Assembly: GCA_964518335.1 (NCBI GenBank)
Contig: CAZFDT010000003.1
Span: forward strand, 1-64,000
Direction: 5' to 3'
DNA length: 64,000 nucleotides
From: CAZFDT01 sp964518335
GTDB taxonomy: Bacteria > Planctomycetota > Phycisphaerae > Phycisphaerales > Phycisphaeraceae
Position numbers and translations under genes: made by a program. Position 1 is the first letter of the stretch, and every line of letters begins with the position of its first letter. Below the pieces are notes generated by a model. The model saw only the letters and a program-made list of their open reading frames with translations. It was not told the DNA's origin and made no database searches. Positions 41,610 to 49,504 of this stretch are shown here, piece after piece.

Positions 41610-42126
41610 CCTTGCGACCCTGTTCGCTGATCCCTGTTCCCTGACCCCTGCCTCTATCCCCCGTCCACTGCAACACTTCATTCTACCCCCGCCCGGTGCG
41701 GCGCATAGTCCTCGCGGGGGATTTTTCCGGCGTAGGGACGAGGGATGAGGGATGAGAGACGAGGGGTCTGGCAGACGAAGCCGCGGAGCGCTGCGGCTGC
41801 CTGCTGCCCTTGGCCGTCGGCCCTCAACGGGAGTCAGGCAGGAGGTCGAGGCCTATGAAGCACAACGCCAAGTCACGATGAGCGCGTGACGGGTCCACCG
41901 CAACAATCCATCGCTCTACCCCAATCGGCCGCCCCGGAAGACCGCAAGCCCGCCGGGGGTGGTGTAATCAACGCTGACTGGGAGCAATGGCTTGAAACGT
42001 GGGTTGACAATCCTCTTTCATCGTCGTGGTGTTCTGAACGGTAAGTGCGTGGATCGTCGGCGTCGTGCCGGAGCGGGGGGAAACTCGGTCGTGCTCAAGT
42101 CTGTGCTCGCTTTATCTGATCAACAG

Positions 42127-42156
42127 TTGACAAAGCCCGGCCAGTTATCCGATAAT
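42127..42156 (+). promoter_or_regulatory. Promoter-like pair reading into the DUF3800 3' end
   Basis: TTGACA (42127-42132) and GATAAT (42151-42156) are 18 bases apart. A transcript from about 42163 would meet a weak GTAG...CTAC hairpin and six T residues at 42226-42231, giving a roughly 65-nt RNA antisense to the end of the DUF3800 gene. Confidence 0.35.
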
Positions 42157-42221
42157 GATGCAGCCCTGCTCGGTCCGAAGCCTCACGCTCCGCGTAAGGT
42201 ACTCATGTAGGACCGGTGGGG

Positions 42222-43067
42222 CTACTTTTTTGCGCCCCGTTTGGTCTTGCGGGGATCGTACTCAAACTCCGCAGGCCTGAAACACCAGTGCCGGTACGGC
42301 ATCGTCCATCGCTCCTCGGGCCCGCCTCCGGTCGTGATGCCGATGTTAAAACCGGGGCGAATGACGTGAATGTGCCTGAGAATGTGCAGGCGCAGTTCGT
42401 CTTTGGCGACGGTCCTCGCCCCCCGTCGCCTCGAACCCGCCGGCTTGGCCCTGTGCTTGTCGTTGAGACGGAAGCAGATCGACCCCAGCACGATGTCGAG
42501 GCATTGCAGCAGCACGTGGTCGTGCGATGACACTTCTGCAATATCCTGCTTCCGGATGCGGAGTCCAACGCGGCGAAACGCCCGCGACTGCTCAAGCGCC
42601 TCGATGAACCCCTTGAACTTCGCCGCCTGTTCCCCGGTATCCGGGAACTGGTCAAAGTAGATCCGCAGGTGCCGTTGGTGGTCCGCAGGCGGCATGTGGG
42701 AAAATCCAAACGCGTGTTTTACGAACTGGTAGTACAGCAGCCAGTAGCCGATCTCACGCTGCTCGTCCGTCAGGCCCTTGGGGTTCTGCGCGTTTTGCCG
42801 AAACATAATCCGCACCTTGACGTTTCCCGCGGCGACTTCCGCGAAAAACGCGTCCATCAGGCTCCGATACTTGCCGAGATACGTCTCGGTCACCTTCTGC
42901 CACTTGACCTCACCCAGCAGGTTCAGCGACGCCTTGATGGCATTGAGGCGATCCGTCACCGACTGGTACTGTCGCGCGCCCACCAGCAGTCCGCCGTAGA
43001 AGTTGGAGTAGTACGCGCCATCCTTGTCCGATTCGTCGCAGAAGAGGATGTATTCCTTCTCAGTCAA
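42222..43067 (-). CDS. DUF3800 protein
   Basis: 281 residues, TTG start with AGGAG six bases upstream. The N-terminal F-C-D-E-S-D motif and the following Y-Y-x-N-F-Y-G-G match DUF3800, an RNase H-like fold family common in genomic islands and near defence genes. A second acidic motif, Y-F-D-Q-F-P-D, lies near residue 136, and a third, S-x-D-H-V-L-L-Q-C-L-D, near 184. Nuclease activity is inferred from the fold. It abuts a broken transposase gene, so it may be accessory DNA. Confidence 0.85.
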   Translation of the reverse strand: MTEKEYILFCDESDKDGAYYSNFYGGLLVGARQYQSVTDRLNAIKASLNLLGEVKWQKVTETYLGKYRSLMDAFFAEVAAGNVKVRIMFRQNAQNPKGLTDEQREIGYWLLYYQFVKHAFGFSHMPPADHQRHLRIYFDQFPDTGEQAAKFKGFIEALEQSRAFRRVGLRIRKQDIAEVSSHDHVLLQCLDIVLGSICFRLNDKHRAKPAGSRRRGARTVAKDELRLHILRHIHVIRPGFNIGITTGGGPEERWTMPYRHWCFRPAEFEYDPRKTKRGAKK

Positions 43068-43129
43068 CTGCTGCTCCTGCTCGCCGCACGGTCTGTTCTC
43101 TCCGCTGGATCAGATGATGGTGTGAAACG

Positions 43130-43914
43130 TCACCCGCGCCGGCCGTGGGCTCGGTATAGCCGATCTTCAGGAGCCCCGCATGCTCGGGGTTCTGAACGGC
43201 CATGGCGAAGGCCGTGACGATCGCGGGCGGGTCGCGGTGGCTTGTGGCGTGGGCAATGGTCGTAGGGTTTGACAAGCGCCCATGCCTGGCGTGGTCTTCC
43301 TTCTTTCGCCGGATTGGCTTGCACGTACTCGATGGGTCGCCACATGGCCTCGGGTGTGTAGAGGAAAACCTTGTATGGACGTGCGCTGAGGACGGGGTGG
43401 TGGTGGGGGGTATGTCGTCGGGGAAGCGAAGGCGCAAGCGTTGTCGGATGCCCTGCTCGAAGTTCGCGTTCATCGTCGCTGCACGGTCCTTGTGCGTTCG
43501 GATCACCAGGTGAACGTGATTGGAGCAGATCGCGCACGCATAGCACGTGTACACCCGGTTCGTGATCGTCTCTTCAATGGCTTGCGCCATGGCATGCGTC
43601 TTGGCATCATCCATCCAGAAGCGCGGGAAATTCAGAAGTGCCTCGTGCTCCCGGTGATAGCGATGCACTTCCGCGCGGGGAGGTTGGGCGGGTTTTCGCC
43701 CCTGGTGGATCGGACCCAATGGGGCGAACTTCGGATCATGAAAGGCCGACGATCCCGAGCCGCGCGGGTCGTTGACGCCCCAGTGCCCGGCAAGGGTGAG
43801 AATGAGATGGACGCCAATCACTGTCCGGCGCGGGGGGCGGCAGGTGGGCGCTGGCGCCCGGGCCGATTGCGCCTTCGCATCGTTCGGCCCGTCCTTGCGG
43901 TCAGGCGTTTGCAT
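43130..43914 (-). pseudogene. REP-associated (Y1/HUH) transposase with a one-base frameshift
   Basis: N-terminal frame from ATG 43914: H-L-I-L-T-L-A-G-H-W-G-V-N-D-P-R-G-S-G and the HUH motif S-N-H-V-H-L-V-I-R, typical of the IS200-like/RAYT transposases of planctomycetes. After a run of six C (minus strand, 43405-43410) the frame loses resemblance, while the next frame carries the expected end: H-P-V-L-S-A-R-P-Y-K-V-F-L-Y-T-P-E and Y-V-Q-A-N-P-x-K-E-G, ending at 43130. One extra C would restore a single protein of about 260 residues. The uncorrected frame runs to 43060. It may be a pseudogene, a slippage-controlled gene or a sequencing error. Confidence 0.85.
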
Positions 43915-44006
43915 CACTGCGCCCTCGCTTCCAATGACACTTGGTTGTTGTAGCGGAAAGGCGTATCGCTGTCCCGCCCAAGCCGACAGCGGGCGATCGG
44001 CGTCCG

Positions 44007-44068
44007 CCCCCGGCCGCGACCCCCGGCCGCGACCCCGGCCGCGATCCCGGCTGCGACCCCCGCCCCCC
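44007..44068 (+). repeat. Short tandem repeat (CCCGGCCGCGAC)n
   Basis: Four imperfect copies of a 12-13-base unit (CCCCGGCCGCGA, last copy CCCGGCTGCGA) between the broken transposase and the GntR-type regulator gene. The core GCCGCGACC is also found in the cstA palindrome. Confidence 0.65.
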
Positions 44069-44130
44069 CGGGAGGCGATAGCCGTTTCCTCGATTGCCCG
44101 CTTAATATGCCGCAGGAGGCTACAAACTGG

Positions 44131-44158
44131 TTGACTCTATAGCAAAACAGGCTAAACT
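44131..44158 (+). promoter_or_regulatory. Promoter of the GntR/LacI-type regulator, leaderless arrangement
   Basis: TTGACT (44131-44136), 16-base spacer, TAAACT (44153-44158); the ATG at 44165 begins 6 bases after the -10 box. The A/T-rich spacer (TATAGCAAAACAGGC) could hold an autoregulatory site. Confidence 0.55.
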
Positions 44159-44164
44159 ATTACC

Positions 44165-45334
44165 ATGATTCGGACGGGTGAGCCCAATCACAAGTACCGC
44201 CTGATTGCGGAGCGGCTGTCGCAGCAGATCAGGAACGGGGACTATCACCTGCATGGCGTGCCGGCGGAGCGGAAGCTGGCGAGCCAGGTCGGGGTGAGCT
44301 ACATGACGGTGCGTAAGGCGATCCAGTTGCTGCTGGATCGTGGGTTGCTCACGCGTCTGCCCAGTGGTCGTCTGGCGGTGAGCAGTGGGGACGAGATGGG
44401 GGTGGGGCGGAAGCAGGTGGCGTTGCTGGCCCCGGCGTGGGAGAGCAACGACGCGATGCTCTGGAACATTGGGTTGTCGCAGTTGCAGGGTCGTATGGCG
44501 TTCGGATCGCGGATGGTGCATTACGTGCACTGGGACGATCCGGTGATTGTCAACACGATCCAGCAGTTTGACGCGACGCTGCTGTTGCCCCCGGAGCCGC
44601 CGGGGGAGGACTTTGCGTCGAAGCTGTCGGCGTTGGGTCGGCCGCTGGTGGTGCTCAATCGCGACTGGAGCGACGTGGGCGTGCGTTCGGTGCAACTGAT
44701 GCCGCCGCGGCTGATTCAGAAGCTGCTGGATCATCTGGCGAGCCTGGGTCATCGGCGAGTGGACTGTTTCAACGTGCAGCCTTGCCGGCTGACGATGCGT
44801 GAGTGGATCGGGCAGTGGGAGGTGTGGCGAGCGGCGCACCACATCGACGGCGAGCTGATCAACGAGCCGGTGGAGCCGTACACGGAGACGCTGGTGGCGG
44901 CGTACAACGTGATGGCGCGGCGGATCGGTGAAGGGCGATTCGACAGCAAGGCGCTGTTCTGCCTGACGGAGACGGCGGCGATCGGCGCGGTGCGGGCGAT
45001 GATCGACCACGGCATCCGCCCCGGGCACGACGTGGCGGTGTGCACGATCGGGTCGCAGCGATGCGAGTATCTGCCGCTGACGATCACGACGCTGGAGCAG
45101 CCGGATCGCATGCCGTACCTGGCGGCGTGCATGGAATGGGCGTTGGAGCCGGGACGAGGCAAGTGGCAGGGTCCGCTGCTGATCGAGCCGCAGGACCTGA
45201 CGGTGGTGGTGCGTGAATCGACGGTTCCGGACATTCGCCAGACGAGCGTGCCGCAGCGCATGCAATCTATCACACCATGCACACGTCGCGTCGATCGAAG
45301 CGTTGATGAATCGACGACGGCGTCAAACGTTTAG
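44165..45334 (+). CDS. GntR-type DNA-binding domain with LacI-type sugar-sensing domain
   Basis: 389 residues. Residues 8-72 form a GntR winged helix (A-E-R-L-S-Q-Q-I, then V-P-A-E-R-K-L-A-S-Q-V-G-V-S-Y-M-T-V-R-K-A). Residues about 85-350 resemble the periplasmic-binding-protein fold of LacI regulators (for example A-L-F-C-L-T-E-T-A-A-I-G-A). Such proteins (AraR-like) respond to a sugar. It stands before a run of carbohydrate-related genes on the same strand and is the obvious candidate for their control. Confidence 0.9.
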   Translation: MIRTGEPNHKYRLIAERLSQQIRNGDYHLHGVPAERKLASQVGVSYMTVRKAIQLLLDRGLLTRLPSGRLAVSSGDEMGVGRKQVALLAPAWESNDAMLWNIGLSQLQGRMAFGSRMVHYVHWDDPVIVNTIQQFDATLLLPPEPPGEDFASKLSALGRPLVVLNRDWSDVGVRSVQLMPPRLIQKLLDHLASLGHRRVDCFNVQPCRLTMREWIGQWEVWRAAHHIDGELINEPVEPYTETLVAAYNVMARRIGEGRFDSKALFCLTETAAIGAVRAMIDHGIRPGHDVAVCTIGSQRCEYLPLTITTLEQPDRMPYLAACMEWALEPGRGKWQGPLLIEPQDLTVVVRESTVPDIRQTSVPQRMQSITPCTRRVDRSVDESTTASNV

Positions 45335-45511
45335 CTCGCTCATCTGAGGAGGTTCATCATGACTCGGGGCGGGCCTGCGAACGATTCGGGCATGAGACGA
45401 GAGGACAGGCCGCATCGCAACGTCAACACATCTGCGACGGCTGGATGCCGTCGCCGGCGAGATGAAGTGACACGGTTACGACGAACATTTACTGAAGGGA
45501 GGTTACGAGAC

Positions 45512-46270
45512 ATGGCTAGGAAAGAACACTCGACAACGAACTCGACGCTCAACCACGGCGTGGCCACTGCAGCCTTGTTGGCGGCTTTTTTCGCGGCGGC
45601 TCCTCGCGCTGATGCGGCGACGCTCCTGGTCGGTTGGGATGACTTCGCCGATTCGATCGGCACGGTCTATGACGCCGACACCCAGGTGCTTAGCGGATCG
45701 ATTTCAACGACAGCCAACGCCGCCGTGGTCAATACCCACCAATCTACCGACGGAACATACGGCACGTTCGCCGGCGCCTCGACTTCGACCAGCGCCTCGC
45801 TGAGGATTCGAGAGGACACGCCACTCACATTCACGATCACGAACAACACCGGCCAACCGTATGACTTGGAAGGCTTCCATTTCGATTACGCGCGGTCGGG
45901 AAGCAACGCCAGCAACGAAGGTCCATCGGGTTTCACGCTCACCTACACCACCGGGGACCTTGGACCAGACAATACGCAGATCGCCAGCGTGACGGGACTG
46001 CCCCGCCACATCACCGGCTTGAACGGGATGGAGATCAGCGATTATCCCGATTTCGAATACGCCCTCTCCAACTTCCTGAGCGATATTCGGCTGAACAACG
46101 GGGAGTCGGCAACGTTCGTACTCACCTGGTCCGGCGGCGATGACCAGACCAAGGTCAGCTACATCGACAATATCGCGATTACCGGCACCCTCATCCCCGA
46201 GCCGGGCGCCGTCGCACTGCTGGCAGCGGGGTCCGCACTGATCCTCCCCCTGCGCCGCAAGAAGACGTGA
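45512..46270 (+). CDS. Secreted PEP-CTERM protein
   Basis: 252 residues from ATG 45512, with AAGGGAGG upstream; the frame back to 45359 is not needed. Signal peptide about residues 13-37, a beta-rich Thr/Ser/Asn body, then I-P-E-P-G-A, a hydrophobic helix and a basic L-R-R-K-K-T tail: a complete PEP-CTERM sorting signal. Exosortase-dependent export and anchoring are expected, but no exosortase is in the window. First structural gene of the carbohydrate locus. Confidence 0.9.
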   Translation: MARKEHSTTNSTLNHGVATAALLAAFFAAAPRADAATLLVGWDDFADSIGTVYDADTQVLSGSISTTANAAVVNTHQSTDGTYGTFAGASTSTSASLRIREDTPLTFTITNNTGQPYDLEGFHFDYARSGSNASNEGPSGFTLTYTTGDLGPDNTQIASVTGLPRHITGLNGMEISDYPDFEYALSNFLSDIRLNNGESATFVLTWSGGDDQTKVSYIDNIAITGTLIPEPGAVALLAAGSALILPLRRKKT

Positions 46271-46312
46271 GCCGCCACGAAGTTTCCGTCGCAACAACGG
46301 ATAGGACAGAAG

Positions 46313-47038
46313 ATGCGTTGGATGAGTCACGCTATTGTGTTGATCACTTGCGGCTTGGCGGTGCTGCTGTTGACCGCAGGTTCCGCGCACGCCGAAGCGC
46401 CCAGGCCCGTGCGTCTGTTCATCCTCTCGGGTCAGTCGAACATGGCGGCGATGAACCCGGACGCGTCGTTTACGCCGACGGTGAAGCAGGCGTTTCCCGA
46501 CGACGAGGTGATCGTCGTCAAGTTCGCCGTCAGCGGCAACCTGATCCGCATGTGGTACAAGCAGTGGGAGGCGCCCCCGGACGCCGAGGTGAAGGGCCAG
46601 GGCAAGAACGGCCGGCACTACGAGACGCTGATGGCGGCGGTGGCCGAGGCGATGCAGGGCAAGCCGGCGCCCGCCAGCGTGACGTTCGTCTGGATGCAGG
46701 GCGAGGCCGACGCCAAGCCGCCGGGCTACGCGGAGATCTATCTCGACGCGCTGCACGGCGTGGTCAAGCAGCTCCAGGAGGATCTGGGCCGCAGCGACAT
46801 CGACGTGGTGCTTGGCCGCATCAGCGACTACGGCAACGAGGACCAGACGCGGCCGGGCTGGAACACCATCCGCGCGGCGCAGGTGGCGTTCGCCGACGCC
46901 GACCCCAAGCGCCGCGCGTGGGTGGACACCGACGACCTCAACGGCAACAAGAACGGCCTGCATTACACGAAGGAAGGCTACGTCGCGCTGGGCGAGCGGT
47001 TCGCCCGCAAGGCCATCGAGCTGATCGAGGCGGAGTAG
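46313..47038 (+). CDS. Secreted SASA-type carbohydrate esterase
   Basis: 241 residues with a signal peptide (to about residue 27). SGNH-type blocks: I-L-S-G-Q-S-N-M with the nucleophile Ser near residue 41, W-M-Q-G-E-A-D near 125 and the C-terminal G-L-H-Y-T catalytic His near 220. The SASA family includes sialate O-acetylesterases and plant-polysaccharide acetyl esterases; in this locus deacetylation of plant or algal polysaccharide is more likely. RBS weak; 42 bases after the PEP-CTERM gene. Confidence 0.9.
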   Translation: MRWMSHAIVLITCGLAVLLLTAGSAHAEAPRPVRLFILSGQSNMAAMNPDASFTPTVKQAFPDDEVIVVKFAVSGNLIRMWYKQWEAPPDAEVKGQGKNGRHYETLMAAVAEAMQGKPAPASVTFVWMQGEADAKPPGYAEIYLDALHGVVKQLQEDLGRSDIDVVLGRISDYGNEDQTRPGWNTIRAAQVAFADADPKRRAWVDTDDLNGNKNGLHYTKEGYVALGERFARKAIELIEAE

Positions 47039-47073
47039 GCGTTGCAGTGGACGCCACGAACGAGGACGCCGCG

Positions 47074-47856
47074 ATGAAACGCACACCCCACCGAGCCTTC
47101 ACGCTGATCGAGCTGCTGGTGGTGATCAGCATCATCGCGTTGCTGATCGCGCTGCTGTTGCCCGCGTTGGGCAAGGCGCGGGACGCGGCGCGTACGGCCA
47201 CGTGCCTGAGCAACAAGCGTCAGGCCGGGATCGCCTACGGGGCGTATGCCGCCGATTTCAGGCACATCGTGCCCGGCGGCGGGTGCGACACAGGCCCCGA
47301 CACGGTGCGGTGGTGGAATTTCTTCGACGGCCGGCACGTGGACAGCAACGGCAGCGCGTATGGCGGCGTGTACCTGACCAAGCCCTTCAAGTGCCCGCAG
47401 AACGTCGATCAGGACGGGCAGTTCGATCGCGGCTACGGCGCCTACATCGGCGGCGTCGGTGGCGCCAGCAATGAGACGACGCTCAAGTTCTGGTTCGAGC
47501 ACCCGTGGAATCCCAGCACCAACGTGGGGATCTGGCGCGGCATCCGCATCGACCTGATGGACGCGCCGTCCCTGTTTCTGATCCTGGCGGACACCACCGG
47601 CGAGCCCAGGCCCAATTTCCCCTTCGGGCGCGGCGCGGCCGAATTCCGCCGCACGGTGCAGGGATCCAACCCCACCAACAAGGGCGTGTGGCTGGCCCAC
47701 GGCGAGACGAGCGTCGGGCTCTTCATGGACGGCCACGCCGAGGCCGCCAACGGGCAGCGATTGGCGCAACTGTCCAACGCCATCTTGAACAACGGCACCG
47801 CACGCGGCATCCGCTCCTGGTGGAACGGCAGCGCCCAGATCGTGACGGCCCCATGA
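47074..47856 (+). CDS. Prepilin-like protein with N-terminal methylation motif and H-x9-DG motif
   Basis: 260 residues from ATG 47074. The type IV prepilin signal reads R-A-F-T-L-I-E-L-L-V-V-I-S-I-I near residues 8-22, followed by A-L-L-L-P-A-L-G-K-A-R. Near residue 215 lies H-G-E-T-S-V-G-L-F-M-D-G, the H-x9-DG motif of the very large planctomycete pseudopilin-like family. Such proteins are often encoded among secreted hydrolases and may build a fibre or surface adhesin. Processing by a PilD-like peptidase and use of the PilM system at 0-6 kb are possible but not shown. Confidence 0.9.
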   Translation: MKRTPHRAFTLIELLVVISIIALLIALLLPALGKARDAARTATCLSNKRQAGIAYGAYAADFRHIVPGGGCDTGPDTVRWWNFFDGRHVDSNGSAYGGVYLTKPFKCPQNVDQDGQFDRGYGAYIGGVGGASNETTLKFWFEHPWNPSTNVGIWRGIRIDLMDAPSLFLILADTTGEPRPNFPFGRGAAEFRRTVQGSNPTNKGVWLAHGETSVGLFMDGHAEAANGQRLAQLSNAILNNGTARGIRSWWNGSAQIVTAP

Positions 47857-48005
47857 ACGCGCGTCGACCCGCGCTGCTGCCTTCGCCCGCACGCTCGGGC
47901 TGCGGCGCTCGGAGTCGCCGACGCCTTCGCCAGGGCCGTGAGCCCGTGGCCGCCGTTCTGTGTTGCAGTTGACTTTGACAGGACATGACCTCACTGGAGA
48001 CGACG

Positions 48006-48887
48006 ATGAAGATCCTGTGTGCTGCGGCGATCGTGCTGACGGTTCTGGCCATGCGCGCGCATGGCGAGGAGGCCCAAGCCAAAATCGACGGCCCCGTCGA
48101 TGACGCGGCCCGGGGCGTCAAGGTCTTCACGGTCGAGAGCCCCTACGTCGAAGGCGCCAACGCGATCCAGGTGCTCCTGCCCGATCGCGTCGAGCCCGGC
48201 AAGACCTACCGCACGCTCTACATCCTGCCCGTGGAGCGCGGCGTCGGCGGCGAGTACGGCGACGCCATCGCCGAGTTCCGCAAGGCCGACGCCCATAACC
48301 GCCACGGCCTCATCTGCGTCTTCGTCGCGTTCGGCAAGTCCGCAGGGTGGTGCGGCTCCCACGTCAGCGACCCGCGCATCCGCCACGAACAGTACATCAA
48401 AGAGGTCGTCGTGCCCCTGATCGAAAGCCGTTTCCCCGCCAGCGGCAAGCCCGAGGATCGGCTGCTCATCGGCTTCAGCAAGTCGGGCTGGGGCGTGGTC
48501 GGCCTGCTGCTGCGCAATCTCGACTTCTTCGGCGCCGCCTGCAGTTGGGACGCACCCCTGATGATGACCGAGGCCAAGCTCGGGTACGGGAGCAAGAATC
48601 ACTACGGCAGCCCCGAGCACGCCGTGGCCTACGTGCCCACGCTCCTCGCCCGGCAGCACGCCAGCGAACTGGCGGGCGGCCCGCCCCGACTGACCATCGT
48701 GGGCTCGCACAACTTCGGCCCGCACACGCGCGAGTTCCACGAGCTGCTCGAGTCCCTGGGCATTCCCCATCGCTACGACAACAGCCTCAAGCACAAGCAT
48801 CACTGGGAATCGGGCTGGGTGTCCGAGGCCCTCAACGTGTTTCTGGGCGCGCCCGCCGGCGCCCCCACCGCCAAGCCCTCGCCCTGA
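48006..48887 (+). CDS. Secreted alpha/beta-hydrolase (putative esterase)
   Basis: 293 residues from ATG 48006 with GGAG six bases upstream. Signal peptide to about residue 20. Esterase D/feruloyl-esterase-like fold: Y-I-L-P-V near residue 71, nucleophile Ser in I-G-F-S-K-S-G-W-G near 155, and a late His in S-H-N-F-G-P-H. G-F-S-K-S-G departs from the usual G-x-S-x-G by having Lys-Ser after the nucleophile. It likely removes acyl groups from polysaccharide; the substrate is unknown. Confidence 0.8.
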   Translation: MKILCAAAIVLTVLAMRAHGEEAQAKIDGPVDDAARGVKVFTVESPYVEGANAIQVLLPDRVEPGKTYRTLYILPVERGVGGEYGDAIAEFRKADAHNRHGLICVFVAFGKSAGWCGSHVSDPRIRHEQYIKEVVVPLIESRFPASGKPEDRLLIGFSKSGWGVVGLLLRNLDFFGAACSWDAPLMMTEAKLGYGSKNHYGSPEHAVAYVPTLLARQHASELAGGPPRLTIVGSHNFGPHTREFHELLESLGIPHRYDNSLKHKHHWESGWVSEALNVFLGAPAGAPTAKPSP

Positions 48888-48914
48888 GCGATGGCCCTTT
48901 TGGAGAACCAGACC

Positions 48915-49475
48915 ATGACTCGCTCGACTCGGAAGTGGACCCTGACGTTGCTGCTCTTGACCGTGTGTGCGGCCGGTGCGGATGTCACGGCCGGTGAAAC
49001 CAACCTCAATCTGTTCGGCAAGGACGCCAGTTGGACGTTCAAGAAGAACACCGGCGACGGCTCGTTCGAGCTGGCCGGCGACGCCGATCTGCCCGTCGGC
49101 GTGCTCCACTACGACTTCAGCAACAGCCCCGAGGCCAAGTCGGGCCAGTACGTGCTGGCGTCGGCGACCACCAGCATGGCCGAAGGCTCCACCGAGCTCC
49201 GCATCGACGTCCGCTCGTCACGCAGCCAGCGCCTGACCTTCCGACTCGTCGATGACAGCGGCCAGACCCACCAGTACAAGACCAAGATCTCCGGCACCGG
49301 CGACTGGGAAACCGTCCGCATCTCACTCACGCGAAAGCTCGAGCACTGGGGCGGCGCGAAGGACGGCAAGATCCACTTCCCGATCAAGGGCCTGACGCTG
49401 TCGGTCCCCAAGCCCGAGGGCGATCCCCCGTCGGGCAAGGTCGAGTACGCCCGCGCCGTCGTTGTGTCCAACTGA
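48915..49475 (+). CDS. Hypothetical secreted beta-sandwich protein
   Basis: 186 residues from ATG 48915 (GGAG nine bases upstream; an in-frame ATG at 48891 is less well placed). Signal peptide to about residue 28. The mature part is a predicted beta sandwich with alternating hydrophobic strands (L-R-I-D-V-R-S-S, L-T-F-R-L-V-D-D, V-R-I-S-L-T) resembling carbohydrate-binding or CIA30-type modules. It probably binds a glycan for the glycosidase encoded 29 bases downstream. No named family is recognised with certainty. Confidence 0.75.
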   Translation: MTRSTRKWTLTLLLLTVCAAGADVTAGETNLNLFGKDASWTFKKNTGDGSFELAGDADLPVGVLHYDFSNSPEAKSGQYVLASATTSMAEGSTELRIDVRSSRSQRLTFRLVDDSGQTHQYKTKISGTGDWETVRISLTRKLEHWGGAKDGKIHFPIKGLTLSVPKPEGDPPSGKVEYARAVVVSN

Positions 49476-49504
49476 TACCTCATTCGAACCTCAAGGAGAT
49501 TGTC

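Larger units (their letters stand above)
41396..42221. other. 826-bp repeat-rich intergenic region
   Basis: No supported gene. In order: the inverted 40-nt repeat (41436-41476); GGCTGATG repeated three times then GGATGATG (41513-41542); GGTGTCT three times (41560-41580); a lone CATTTTGCCCTTTGCCC arm like those around the four-helix gene (41583-41609); GCTGATCCCTGTTCCCTG tracts (41629-41650); GAGGGATGAGGGATGAGAGA (41738-41760). A small frame at 41992-42210 begins with TTG and looks random. A promoter-like pair lies at 42127-42156. Confidence 0.6.

Noticed and set aside
41513..41770. Short direct repeats considered as a CRISPR array
   Set aside because: Units of 7-10 bases without spacers; simple-sequence repeats, and no cas genes nearby.
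41992..42210. 72-codon frame in the repeat-rich region
   Set aside because: TTG start, no ribosome site, no recognisable fold.
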